Positions 7,060-14,267 are shown, counted from the stretch's first letter. The stretch: 17,558 bases of DNA from Bacteroidales bacterium UBA7009 (GCA_002449665.1 DJXH01000065.1:1-17558); one strand, 5' to 3'. Numbers and translations: made by a program. Notes: a model not told the origin generated them from the letters alone.

Positions 7060-7763
7060 AACAGACTTTGGATTTTTTAGCAGACTTGTCGCTCCATAAC
7101 GACCGCGACTGGTTTACAGCACATAAAAGTATATATGACGATTGCCGCAAACGTTTTGAGACTTTTACGGGCGAACTGATAAACCGTTTTAGCAAGTTTG
7201 ACCCACTTTTGTCTTCGCTTACGTATAAAGACTGCGTTTGGCGCATATACCGTGATGTACGTTTCTCGGCTGACAAACGTCCGTATAAAGAGTGGTTCGG
7301 TACTTTCCTTGCCGCTCCGGCTCCCGGCAGACCTAACACCGGCGGCAAACGCTCGCAACGAGGTGGATATTACGTGCATATCCAGCCCGGACATTGTATG
7401 TTCGCAGCCGGTATGTGGGGACCTTCACCCGAACTGCTCAAAGTGCTGCGCCAAGAGATCCAAGCCAATGAGGACGAGGTGGAAGAGATAATGGGCAAGA
7501 AGGGTTGGAAGAAGTTTTTCACCGATTTCGACACCGAGTGGATGCTGAAGAAAGTGCCGGCAGGCTTCAGTCCGGATGACCCGCACGCAGATTGGCTGAA
7601 GCGCAAAGCTTATACGGTCAGTGCCGGTCTTACGGACGAACAGGTATGTAGCCGCGATTTTATTGATATAGTGGCGGATATGGCTCTTGCTGCCAAGCCG
7701 ATGAACGACTTTCTTAACTATACCTTTGAGGAGTATGGCGAGTTCCCTGACAGATGCCGATAA
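7056..7763 (+). CDS. DUF2461 (TIGR02453-type) family protein
   Basis: A protein of 235 residues of the widespread DUF2461 family, whose biochemical role is unknown. Recognisable segments are FLADLSLHNDRDWFTAHK near the N-terminus, YKDCVWRIYRDVRFSADKRPYKEW in the middle, GGYYVHIQPGHCMFAAGMW, and the C-terminal ADMALAAKPMNDFLNY. These are the conserved blocks of the family (NxxWF, RDxRFSxDKxPYK, GxYxHI). There is no signal peptide, so it is cytoplasmic. The start at 7056 overlaps the rfbD stop in an ATGA junction; a start at 7038 is possible. It is the third gene of the rhamnose operon, and the link may be only transcriptional. Confidence 0.9.
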   Translation: MKQTLDFLADLSLHNDRDWFTAHKSIYDDCRKRFETFTGELINRFSKFDPLLSSLTYKDCVWRIYRDVRFSADKRPYKEWFGTFLAAPAPGRPNTGGKRSQRGGYYVHIQPGHCMFAAGMWGPSPELLKVLRQEIQANEDEVEEIMGKKGWKKFFTDFDTEWMLKKVPAGFSPDDPHADWLKRKAYTVSAGLTDEQVCSRDFIDIVADMALAAKPMNDFLNYTFEEYGEFPDRCR

Positions 7764-7791
7764 AAATCAGGGGTAGAAAAAGGCGATAAAT

Positions 7792-7816
7792 AAAAGGGAC
7801 TGATTTAGTCCCTTTT
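7792..7816. terminator. Bidirectional terminator between DUF2461 and rpsT
   Basis: A 10-base-pair stem, AAAAGGGACT (7792-7801) with AGTCCCTTTT (7807-7816), has a 5-base loop. It has T-rich sequence on the right (+) and, on the minus strand, TTTTATTT on the left. It lies between two converging genes and probably serves both. Confidence 0.9.
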
Positions 7817-7846
7817 TATTTTAACCCTTAAAAACCTTTTTGCAAC

Positions 7847-8101
7847 TTACGCAAGTTTATTCACATAGATTGCCAAACTTGATTTGAGGTTTGCGGCTTT
7901 GTTGCGGTGAATGATATGACGCTTTGCAAGTTTGTCAAGCATTGAACTTACTTTGGGTAACATTCCCTGTGCTTGCGCTTTCTCTGTCGTTGCTCTGAGG
8001 TCGCGCACAGCATTGCGAGCCGTCTTGGCATAATAGTGATTATGTGCCTTGCGTGTAGCCGTTTGGCGAATACGTTTTAATGATGATTTATGATTAGCCA
8101 T
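7847..8101 (-). CDS. rpsT: 30S ribosomal protein S20
   Basis: S20 binds 16S rRNA in the body of the small subunit. The 84-residue, Lys/Arg-rich sequence starts MANHKSSLKRIRQTATRKAH and ends HRNKAANLKSSLAIYVNKLA, both diagnostic of bacterial S20, including the terminal K/R-N-K-A-A-R/N-x-K-S segment. No promoter of the TAnnTTTG type lies in the 59 bases between it and the tRNA-Glu gene upstream. It is therefore probably made from the tRNA promoter, with the tRNA cut out of the common transcript. The leader contains only a weak GGGA / TCCC hairpin (8122-8134). Confidence 0.97.
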   Translation of the reverse strand: MANHKSSLKRIRQTATRKAHNHYYAKTARNAVRDLRATTEKAQAQGMLPKVSSMLDKLAKRHIIHRNKAANLKSSLAIYVNKLA

Positions 8102-8160
8102 CTCTATTTTTACTTTCAGCTGGGAACGAATCCCCGCACATTCAACTTTTAATTTATTTG

Positions 8161-8232
8161 TAGCCTATAGCAGAGTCGAACTGCTCTTTACAGAATGAAA
8201 ATCTGTCGTCCTAGCCGATAGACGAATAGGCC
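8161..8232 (-). tRNA. tRNA-Glu (anticodon UUC)
   Basis: A 72-base cloverleaf reads on the minus strand. The acceptor GGCCTAT pairs with ATAGGCT (one G-U at the end). The D stem is GTCT/GGAC, and the anticodon stem ACAGA/TCTGT has loop TTTTCAT, giving anticodon TTC. The T stem AGCAG/CTGCT has loop TTCGACT, and the discriminator is A. The 3' CCA is not encoded (CAA follows), so it must be added after transcription. The gene lies 59 bases upstream of rpsT. Confidence 0.96.
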
Positions 8233-8272
8233 ATCGCTATGGTTTCACGTACCAATTCCGTGAAAAAGCGTG

Positions 8273-8304
8273 CAAAAGTACGGCTATTTTTTCAATCCAC
8301 CAAA
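8273..8304 (-). promoter_or_regulatory. Promoter of the tRNA-Glu-rpsT transcript
   Basis: Minus-strand TTTG (8301-8304), 20 bases, TACTTTTG (8273-8280), about 40 bases upstream of the mature tRNA 5' end. It is back to back with the promoter of the outer-membrane protein gene. Confidence 0.8.
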
Positions 8305-8328
8305 TTTTTCTGCAAAAAAAGTGAAATT

Positions 8329-8360
8329 CTTGTGTATTTTTTATATTATTCGTACCTTTG
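8329..8360 (+). promoter_or_regulatory. Promoter of the outer-membrane barrel gene
   Basis: CTTG (8329-8332), 20 bases, TACCTTTG (8353-8360), 19 bases before the ATG at 8380. Confidence 0.75.
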
Positions 8361-8379
8361 CGGTGTTTACTTGGATAAT

Positions 8380-9186
8380 ATGAGGTATAAAGAATCGTTA
8401 TTATTATTGCTTTTGGTGTTTGTCGCTCCGATGTCTCGGGCTGACGATGACGTAACGGGAACACTTATTTCGGCTAACGAGGAGTTTTTTGACCCCGAGG
8501 CTTTGAAGAACAAGAAGAAAGACGATTACCGTTTCTCCGTAGAATACAGGGTCATGGTCGGCTATCAGCAGACGCAGCATCGTACAGAGAACCTCTCATA
8601 CGAGAATATGTATCTCCACGGCGGGCGGCTCGGTCTGACTGTTGATTTCCTCCTGCCCAAGCGTTGGAGCGTACAGACCGGTGCCTACTATAGCCTCGTC
8701 TATGGCTCGACCGTGCAGAATTGGGGACCGATGAATATGGAAGACTATGCCAAGCCCGACCCTAAGACCGGTAAGGCGCATAGCGGTGAGATAACTCATA
8801 GGCTCTACGAACATACAATTACAGTCCCCGTGCACACCTATTATAATATACATCTTTGGAAAGACCTTAATCTCGTGTTTTATACCGGTCCGCAACTGCA
8901 AATAGGTGCCGCTATGCGGGACGAGATGTATGCTGACATCTCGGATGCAGCGAAGAAATGGATGAAAAGTGTCGGTCAGCCCTATAAGCCTTACGACCGA
9001 TACGCCGAAAGTGAACTGATGCGCTGCGGAGTGCAGTGGAGCCTCGGCGGCGGAATAGAGTGGGGGAAGATACGCCTGCAGGCAGGCTACGATTTTGGAC
9101 TTAATAACCTTGTTAAAGTTAAGAAAGTGCCCAACCAACAGATGTGGGAATGGGGCTGGCAGGTCGGATTAAGTTTCCGTTTTTGA
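8380..9186 (+). CDS. Outer-membrane beta-barrel protein (PorT/OmpW-like fold)
   Basis: An exported protein of 268 residues with a signal peptide (MRYKESLLLLLLVFVAPMSRA). Alternating strands end in aromatic residues: YRFSVEYRVMVGY, LGLTVDFLLPKRWSVQTGAYYSLVYG, TVPVHTYYNIHLWKDLNLVFYTGPQLQIGAA, WSLGGGIEWGKIRLQAGYDFGL and the final WGWQVGLSFRF. The C-terminal Phe after an amphipathic strand is the usual outer-membrane assembly signal. The pattern fits the Bacteroidetes OMP_b-brl family (about eight strands) with no visible enzymatic motif. A start at 8239 is rejected because it lies upstream of the promoter and adds a non-signal extension. It is probably a single-gene unit ended by the hairpin at 9201-9242. 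Confidence 0.85.
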   Translation: MRYKESLLLLLLVFVAPMSRADDDVTGTLISANEEFFDPEALKNKKKDDYRFSVEYRVMVGYQQTQHRTENLSYENMYLHGGRLGLTVDFLLPKRWSVQTGAYYSLVYGSTVQNWGPMNMEDYAKPDPKTGKAHSGEITHRLYEHTITVPVHTYYNIHLWKDLNLVFYTGPQLQIGAAMRDEMYADISDAAKKWMKSVGQPYKPYDRYAESELMRCGVQWSLGGGIEWGKIRLQAGYDFGLNNLVKVKKVPNQQMWEWGWQVGLSFRF

Positions 9187-9200
9187 AGATTGTTAGTTAC

Positions 9201-9242
9201 TACAATAACAGCTGCGGCTTTTTTGCTGCAGCTGTTATTGTA
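9201..9242. terminator. Long hairpin after the barrel gene
   Basis: A perfect 15-base-pair stem (9201-9215 with 9228-9242, core CAATAACAGCTGC) has a 12-base, T-rich loop. The tail on the right is only moderately T-rich. It probably ends the barrel transcript, and would also be met by any leftward transcript from the E1 element, whose left arm starts 18 bases away. Confidence 0.7.
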
Positions 9243-9256
9243 TGCTTTGTCTTGTT

Positions 9257-9583
9257 TGTAGCGCAAAAGGGGTCGTTTGATTGACACTTGTCGCCTAATT
9301 TCGTTGGTCTCATTCTTTATTTCGGCTGCAAAGATAATGCAAACGCTTTATTACTGCAAGAAAATTCCCCACTTTTTTGCGTTTTTGTCTTCATTTTGCC
9401 AATAATTTGCGCCGCTTCGTATATATTTTGCATCAAATCCTGCTCTTTTTGCCACATATCGCGGCAAACGTTTTGCCCTCTTCCACCTCTCTTTCAGTTA
9501 TTCAATTGCCGGAAAATTGCTAATACTCTACCCCTTAAAACAGCCTTTTAGGTAGAGCAATCAAACGACCCCTTGATTGCTCC
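9257..9583 (-). repeat. Element E1: noncoding element with terminal inverted arms and outward promoter
   Basis: The left arm is at 9261-9283 and the right arm core at 9558-9574. Inverted, they share AAGGGGTCGTTTGATTG perfectly (9267-9283 with 9558-9574), with weaker similarity beyond. The right arm also folds on itself (GAGCAATCAA 9555-9564 with TTGATTGCTC 9573-9582). The inside has no convincing gene. E2 at 15837-16141 shares the arms, the bases just inside them, and a promoter at the same offset. I infer a MITE-like mobile or dispersed element; no transposase is visible. The strand given is the direction of its promoter. Confidence 0.7.
9329..9360 (-). promoter_or_regulatory. Outward promoter inside E1
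   Basis: Minus-strand CTTG (9357-9360), 20 bases, TATCTTTG (9329-9336). It points left through the left arm toward the hairpin at 9201-9242. The same layout recurs in E2, and in both elements the -7 box begins 68 bases from the left-arm start. Confidence 0.6.
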
Positions 9584-9630
9584 ACCCTTGTGGTAATTTG
9601 AAGTGATTTTTTTATGCTATTAAAAGCACC

Positions 9631-9714
9631 ATTACCGCTTGTTTTTGTGTCCGTTGAGCGTCTGTCTGAACAGGAACTGAAACGGAACTGAACAGGAACA
9701 GCGGTAGAAAACAG
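9631..9714 (+). repeat. Direct repeat, copy A (upstream of the DUF234 ATPase)
   Basis: 84 bases nearly identical to copy B at 11389-11473, starting ATTACCGCTTGTTTTTGTGT. The repeat contains an 11-base tandem unit (GGAACTGAAAC, GGAACTGAACA, GGAAC). In copy A, TACCGCT (9633-9639) can pair with AGCGGTA (9700-9706). Between this copy and the ATPase promoter (9715-9821) I see only an 8-base inverted pair, GAAAACAA / TTGTTTTC (9741-9748 with 9773-9780). Confidence 0.85.
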
Positions 9715-9821
9715 CGACCTTTGACGTATTGGATTACCGTGAAAACAAAAAAATGAAGTAAGTTTTATAAAATTGTTTTCTACAGATACTGAGAATAATA
9801 AATGTTTTTCTTTGAATTATA

Positions 9822-9853
9822 TTTGGCGGAATGAAGCATTTTTCTTACCTTTG
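9822..9853 (+). promoter_or_regulatory. Promoter of the DUF234 ATPase gene
   Basis: TTTG (9822-9825), 20 bases, TACCTTTG (9846-9853), 42 bases before the ATG at 9896. A short inverted pair, TTTGGCG (9822-9828) and CGCCAAA (9855-9861), encloses the -7 box and could be an operator. Confidence 0.75.
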
Positions 9854-9895
9854 TCGCCAAAAATAAATCAATACTAATTTTGTCAGTTTTCGAGT

Positions 9896-11299
9896 ATGAA
9901 TCTTATCGGTAGAGAGCGTGAACAAGCCGAGTTGCTACGATTGTTCCATTCGGGTGAACCGGAATTTGTTATGTTGTATGGCAGACGGCGTGTAGGCAAA
10001 ACATTCCTCATTCGCCGCTTGTTTGGCAAAAACTTTTGTTTTTATATGACCGGCATTGCCAATGCGGGTCGCGAGCAACAACTCAGCAACTTTCGGCAGA
10101 CGATGCAGTCGTTCTGCAAACGATTAGCCACCAAACAGCCCGTCGATTGGTTTGAGGCCTTTGCGCTGCTCCGACAACTAATCGAGCGTTCGAAGGCAGA
10201 TAGAAAAGTGATATTCCTTGATGAACTGCCATGGATGGACACTCCTAAATCCGGATTAGTCAGTGCTTTGGAGCATTTTTGGAACGGCTGGGCAAGCGAC
10301 AGAAACGATGTGATGCTGATTGTTTGCGGCAGCGCGGCTTCGTGGCTTGTTAAGAACATTGAAGCGAACAAAGGCGGGTTGCATAACCGCCTGACAGCTA
10401 AGATACGTCTTCAGCCTTTCACTTTGCACGAGACAGAATTGTTCCTGCGCAGGAAAGGACTGCGCTGGGATGCTGCCAAAGTGGCGCAATGCTATATGGT
10501 TTTGGGTGGCATACCTTATTACCTAAACCTGCTCAACAATGACAAGAGTTTGGCGGAAAATATGGATGCTCTCTTTTCCGGCGACAACGGACTGCTTGCC
10601 AACGAATTTGAACACTTGTATGCTTCGCTGTTCACCCATTCGGAAGAGTATGTGGAGATTGTGCGGATACTCAGTAGAAAAAAGGTAGGCTTCACGCGCG
10701 AGGAGATTGTGCATCTGACCAAACGACCGGACGGCGGCAGTCTGACAAGACGACTGAATGACTTGTGCGATTGCGGATTGGTGCAGCGGTATTTGGCACA
10801 CGGCAGCATTTCCGCTATGTACCGAATGGTGGATTTCTATACGCTTTTCTATTTCCATTTCCTGCAAAACCCGACAACTTCTGCGCAAATCGTTTGGCAA
10901 CAGAAGATGCTCACACCTGCATACACCACATGGTGCGGATTGGCTTTTGAACGACTTTGCTTTGCCCATCTGCCGCAAATCAAACGTGCTTTGGGGATTG
11001 AAGGAGTCAGCACCGTCACTTACGCGCTTTATAAGGATAATGCGCAGATAGATATGGTGATAGAAAGAAGTGACAAGATAGTCAATCTGTGCGAGATAAA
11101 GTTCACAGACTTGCCCTACTCATTAAGCAAGCGCGAAGCAGAACTAATACGCAACCGAATGGCGGTTTTGAACAATACTTTCAAAACAAGAAGAACGATT
11201 TCCACAGTACTCTTGACCAACACGAAAGCAGTGAAAAATACGCACTATAACAGTATTATAGACAAAAATATTACTCTTGATGACTTGTTGAAACAGTAA
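9896..11299 (+). CDS. ATPase with C-terminal PD-(D/E)XK (DUF234) nuclease-like domain
   Basis: A cytoplasmic P-loop ATPase of the archaeal/bacterial ATPase_2-DUF234 class, 467 residues. The N-terminal IGREREQAELLRLF is typical of these STAND-like ATPases. Walker A is GRRRVGKT (29-36), Walker B is VIFLDELPW (105-113), and a sensor-like MLIVCGSAASW lies at 140-150. A winged-helix segment spans about 255-305. The C-terminal domain has WCGLAFERLCFAHLP (346-360) and the PD-(D/E)XK core Asp386 in AQIDMVIE with Glu400-x-Lys402 in CEIKF, so the nuclease residues look intact. The biological role of the family is not settled; it is common in many copies in Bacteroidales and may act in defence or mobile-element biology. 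It has its own promoter and terminator and is bracketed by direct repeats, suggesting acquisition as a unit. Confidence 0.88.
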   Translation: MNLIGREREQAELLRLFHSGEPEFVMLYGRRRVGKTFLIRRLFGKNFCFYMTGIANAGREQQLSNFRQTMQSFCKRLATKQPVDWFEAFALLRQLIERSKADRKVIFLDELPWMDTPKSGLVSALEHFWNGWASDRNDVMLIVCGSAASWLVKNIEANKGGLHNRLTAKIRLQPFTLHETELFLRRKGLRWDAAKVAQCYMVLGGIPYYLNLLNNDKSLAENMDALFSGDNGLLANEFEHLYASLFTHSEEYVEIVRILSRKKVGFTREEIVHLTKRPDGGSLTRRLNDLCDCGLVQRYLAHGSISAMYRMVDFYTLFYFHFLQNPTTSAQIVWQQKMLTPAYTTWCGLAFERLCFAHLPQIKRALGIEGVSTVTYALYKDNAQIDMVIERSDKIVNLCEIKFTDLPYSLSKREAELIRNRMAVLNNTFKTRRTISTVLLTNTKAVKNTHYNSIIDKNITLDDLLKQ

Positions 11300-11301
11300 T
11301 T

Positions 11302-11349
11302 TATTTTTGGCGAAATCAAGCTTATTTTGATTCTTTTCCGCCAAAAATA
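11302..11349 (+). repeat. Inverted repeat just after the ATPase gene
   Basis: TATTTTTGGCG (11302-11312) and CGCCAAAAATA (11339-11349) are perfect inverse complements. An inner AATCAA / TTGATT pair lies inside. A related pair (TTTGGCG with CGCCAAAAAT) lies around the gene's promoter, so the gene has similar TTTGGCG inverted pairs on both sides. Confidence 0.7.
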
Positions 11350-11365
11350 GAATAACTATACAATT

Positions 11366-11405
11366 AAGCGGTAATCCAATCAGAGCGGATTACCGCTTGT
11401 TTTTG
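11366..11405 (+). terminator. Terminator after the DUF234 ATPase gene
   Basis: A 12-base-pair perfect stem, AAGCGGTAATCC (11366-11377) with GGATTACCGCTT (11387-11398), is followed by GTTTTTG. The right half of the stem is also the first ten bases of repeat copy B. Confidence 0.85.
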
Positions 11406-11473
11406 TGTCCGTTGAGCGTCTGTCTGAACAGGAACTGAAACGGAAATGAACAGGAACGGCAGTAGGAAAAAGC
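11389..11473 (+). repeat. Direct repeat, copy B (downstream of the DUF234 ATPase)
   Basis: 85 bases matching copy A (9631-9714) with few differences. The start-to-start distance is 1758 bases, and the ATPase gene with its promoter and terminator lies between the two copies. Confidence 0.85.
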
Positions 11474-11550
11474 ACTATGCGGATACTATACCCTTACTTA
11501 TAGGATAGCCATCCCATGTACACAGAAAATAGGATATAAAAATAGCGTTT

Positions 11551-11684
11551 ATATATCATCACCGATACTATTGGTGATAAAAAGGTTGGATAACCAATAT
11601 AAGAAACCCCCTCCGAGCGTCGGAAAGAAGTAATGATAACGTATACGTCAATATAGCATCAACGATGCTATCGTTGATACAAAG
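11551..11684 (+). promoter_or_regulatory. Tandem structured hairpins in the leader of the InlB-repeat gene
   Basis: Two related hairpins lie exactly 100 bases apart. Copy 1 pairs 11558-11565 with 11571-11578; copy 2 pairs 11658-11665 with 11671-11678. The 34-base units (11551-11584 and 11651-11684) differ at six positions. One stem pair changes C-G to A-T, and another changes G-T to G-C. Between them lie CCGA-gcg-TCGG and a 10-base palindrome, ACGTATACGT (11639-11648). No TAnnTTTG promoter was found for the gene in 11399-11750. Confidence 0.6.
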
Positions 11685-11750
11685 CACCGCTTATAAAAGA
11701 ACAGTGATATATAACAAACCAAAATACTAACCTTCAAAAACCTAATTACT

Positions 11751-14165
11751 ATGAAAAAACTATTCTCAATTTTCTTTGCATTAGCAATGTTGCTGCCCGT
11801 CAGCATACAAGCGCAAACAGACGACTTGCATATCCCGCAAGCCGCTAAATCTCCGGAAGCCATACAAGTGGAAACGGTAGAAGTACAGATTTTATATACG
11901 TATGTAAATGATGCCCGTAGTACGAATTCTCTATACCAACTTCAAATATATTCAAGCGATAACTTATTTGCAGTTGCTGTACCAGTTTCTTCCTCATCAC
12001 AATGGATTGTAAATTCATTTTCAAGAACGGCAAACAGCGCAATTTATACTACGGCTGCTTCAAAATTATCGGATGCGGCTGAATGTACAGGAACTGTAAT
12101 AAATGCTTGGGGTAACTATTATAACTTTAATGTGTATATTAGAGGTAATGGTTCTTATGATAAATACTATCATCTTAAGGGCTATTTTAATAGTAGTAGT
12201 CTTGATGGTACTGCTAAATTGACAAACGATGAAACAGGTGGTGGCACTTTCTGGACAAACTTTCCAACGGTTAGTTCTACAAAATCTGGTACGACCACAA
12301 TATTGACTGCTTCATATTCGGGATCTGAAAATAAGGGTACACGTACTAATACATTAAAATTGTATTTTAACCAAACAAACACATCCTATGCTCCTTCGGG
12401 ATTATACAATATAAGTAATGCTGGAACATTAGGAACAGTTAAGAATGCATCAGGAAATGATAATTCTACTAATTTTACATCTAGATGGACTAGAACGGGT
12501 TATGGTACAACTTATAATTATTGGTATCTTTCAGCAGGTCAAGTTGTTGTTTTTAATCCGAATTGTAAAAGTACGCCAATATTCTTTCAAGTAGCTGCAA
12601 TTAATACTGCAAATAAAGTGGTAGGTTTGATGTATGGCACTCCCCCTGCCGGTAAATATGAACTAACTGTTTCGACCTATGGTACAGGTGCCAGCGGTAG
12701 TGCTACTATCTCTTGCGCCGAAGGACACGGATATGCTAATAGCACATTAGTAGATTTCACGTACCCAGGCAGTTACTACTACGATGGCACGACAGTAACT
12801 CTCGAGGCACCTGATGCACAAGAAGGCTACCGTTTTACTAAATGGACAAAAGGTAGTAGTTCTACATCGCTTTCCACAAAAACTTCCTATCAATTTGATG
12901 TCTCTTCCACCAACAGCGGTGCATACGTCGCCAACTTTGAGGGCAACTCCTACACCGTTCATTTTGATGGCAACGACAACACGGACGGCAGTATGAGCAA
13001 CCAGACAGGGTTCAAGTATGGTACAGGCACGGCTTTGACATCCAACGCTTTCTCGCGCGTATATACTGTAACATACAACTATCACGATGCTACATCAGGC
13101 AACGGCACGGCAAGCGATGATGCCACCTATACTTTCAACGGCTGGAACACAGCCGCAGACGGCAGCGGCACAACATACACCAACGGTTTCTCGCTCTCTA
13201 CACCGACACCCATACCATCACATGATGGCACGGTCAATCTGTATGCACAGTGGAACAGCGCATCCGTTACCTTGCCTTCACCGGAGAAAACAGATCATAA
13301 ATTTCTCGGTTGGTACACCGAAGAAACAGGGGGTAATCCCGTAGGCGGTGCAGGTGATAGTTATATTCCCACAGCAGGTATCACCCTCCACGCTCAATGG
13401 GAATCATCCGTTACCCCTGAGATAGTTCTTAACGAGGAGGGCGAACAGCACACGCTTGGCGGAGTGGCTACAAATAAGACTCTCGATGACCTCGCCTCTG
13501 ACTACGCAAGCCGAGATGTGAACGTTACGATAGGCAGAACACTATACGGCGGCAGTTGGAACACTATCGTCTTCCCGTTTGGAGTAGCAAACTTGGATGT
13601 TGAAGGTAATGAGTTATACGATATTTTACGTAATAGTTTGTATGAGTTGCAACCAAGCACAACGACCGCTACAGCGGACGGTATGATTATCAATTTCCTG
13701 CCGCTGAGTTATGAGGATGGTGATATGCCTCTGAAAGCCGGTAAGCCTTATCTTATCCGCACAAGTGCAGATGTTAATCTTAACAGTTACCCGTTTAATG
13801 GTGTCCGCCTGACATCAGAATTCAGTTCGGTAACAGATGGTGATGCCGTTGACTTTGTTCCGATAAAAGAGAAAGAAAAGATAAACTATGATGCAGCGAA
13901 TCTTGCTATCTTCATAGTAGGCAACCGTCTGTACTATCCTAACAAGACATCTGGTACCAATCTTCGCGGTTTCCGTGCCTACTTGCGGATAAAGAACGGC
14001 ACTGTTTATGGCGGTCCTGTCCGCATCCGTATAGCCGACACGGGTGAGACAATCACGCTTGACGAAGAGCAGGAGATAGAGACGCGCAAGTACGTAGAGG
14101 ATGGCATTCTTATTATCGAGCGCGGTGGCGTAAGATATGATGCACAGGGCAAGAGGATGGAATAG
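11751..14165 (+). CDS. Large secreted/surface protein with InlB-type (Listeria-Bacteroides) repeats
   Basis: An exported protein of 804 residues with a signal peptide (MKKLFSIFFALAMLLPVSIQAQ). Residues ~40-300 are Ser/Thr/Asn/Tyr-rich and not recognised. Residues ~341-396, 401-502 and 505-552 are InlB B-repeat/Flg_new-type modules, with YRFTKWT...VANFE, YTFNGWNTAADGSGTTY...LYAQW and HKFLGWYTEETGGNPV...LHAQW. Residues ~590-765 form a beta-rich domain with SWNTIVFPFG and LKAGKPYLIR, common in Bacteroidales surface proteins. The final ~25 residues (KYVEDG, then ILIIERG and Tyr-xxx-Gly) match the tail of the M6 protease here. The likely role is adhesion or extracellular binding. The N-terminal third is far more AT-rich than the rest (15 of 60 G+C at 12121-12180 versus 31 of 60 at 13081-13140), suggesting a mosaic origin. 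Confidence 0.85.
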   Translation: MKKLFSIFFALAMLLPVSIQAQTDDLHIPQAAKSPEAIQVETVEVQILYTYVNDARSTNSLYQLQIYSSDNLFAVAVPVSSSSQWIVNSFSRTANSAIYTTAASKLSDAAECTGTVINAWGNYYNFNVYIRGNGSYDKYYHLKGYFNSSSLDGTAKLTNDETGGGTFWTNFPTVSSTKSGTTTILTASYSGSENKGTRTNTLKLYFNQTNTSYAPSGLYNISNAGTLGTVKNASGNDNSTNFTSRWTRTGYGTTYNYWYLSAGQVVVFNPNCKSTPIFFQVAAINTANKVVGLMYGTPPAGKYELTVSTYGTGASGSATISCAEGHGYANSTLVDFTYPGSYYYDGTTVTLEAPDAQEGYRFTKWTKGSSSTSLSTKTSYQFDVSSTNSGAYVANFEGNSYTVHFDGNDNTDGSMSNQTGFKYGTGTALTSNAFSRVYTVTYNYHDATSGNGTASDDATYTFNGWNTAADGSGTTYTNGFSLSTPTPIPSHDGTVNLYAQWNSASVTLPSPEKTDHKFLGWYTEETGGNPVGGAGDSYIPTAGITLHAQWESSVTPEIVLNEEGEQHTLGGVATNKTLDDLASDYASRDVNVTIGRTLYGGSWNTIVFPFGVANLDVEGNELYDILRNSLYELQPSTTTATADGMIINFLPLSYEDGDMPLKAGKPYLIRTSADVNLNSYPFNGVRLTSEFSSVTDGDAVDFVPIKEKEKINYDAANLAIFIVGNRLYYPNKTSGTNLRGFRAYLRIKNGTVYGGPVRIRIADTGETITLDEEQEIETRKYVEDGILIIERGGVRYDAQGKRME

Positions 14166-14175
14166 CCCCTACCGC

Positions 14176-14245
14176 CCTCCCCATAATGGGAGGAGATAGG
14201 AGACAGATATTTATTCGGAGTACTCAGATTATTCCGAGTACTCCG
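14176..14245 (+). terminator. Two hairpins after the InlB-repeat gene
   Basis: CCTCCC (14176-14181) pairs with GGGAGG (14188-14193). Further on, CGGAGTACTC (14216-14225) pairs perfectly with GAGTACTCCG (14236-14245). Neither has a good T-run, so termination is plausible but not certain. Confidence 0.45.
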
Positions 14246-14267
14246 AATACTCGAAAGACAAAAGCCC

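Noticed and set aside
9288..9551. 87-residue rightward open frame inside E1
   Set aside because: Low-complexity, Phe/Cys/Leu-rich translation of a T-rich region, with no promoter or recognisable motif. E2 shows no corresponding frame.
9257..9583. E1 as an invertible promoter switch controlling the DUF234 ATPase
   Set aside because: Inverted arms around a promoter fit the idea, but the ATPase has its own canonical promoter (9822-9853), ~310 bases separate it from the element, E2 has no gene to switch on its right side, and no invertase gene is visible. It cannot be excluded, but the evidence does not favour it.
11399..11750. Known riboswitch or T-box in the InlB-repeat gene leader
   Set aside because: Hairpins are present, but no consensus of a known riboswitch class could be matched by eye. 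Reported instead as an unclassified structured leader.
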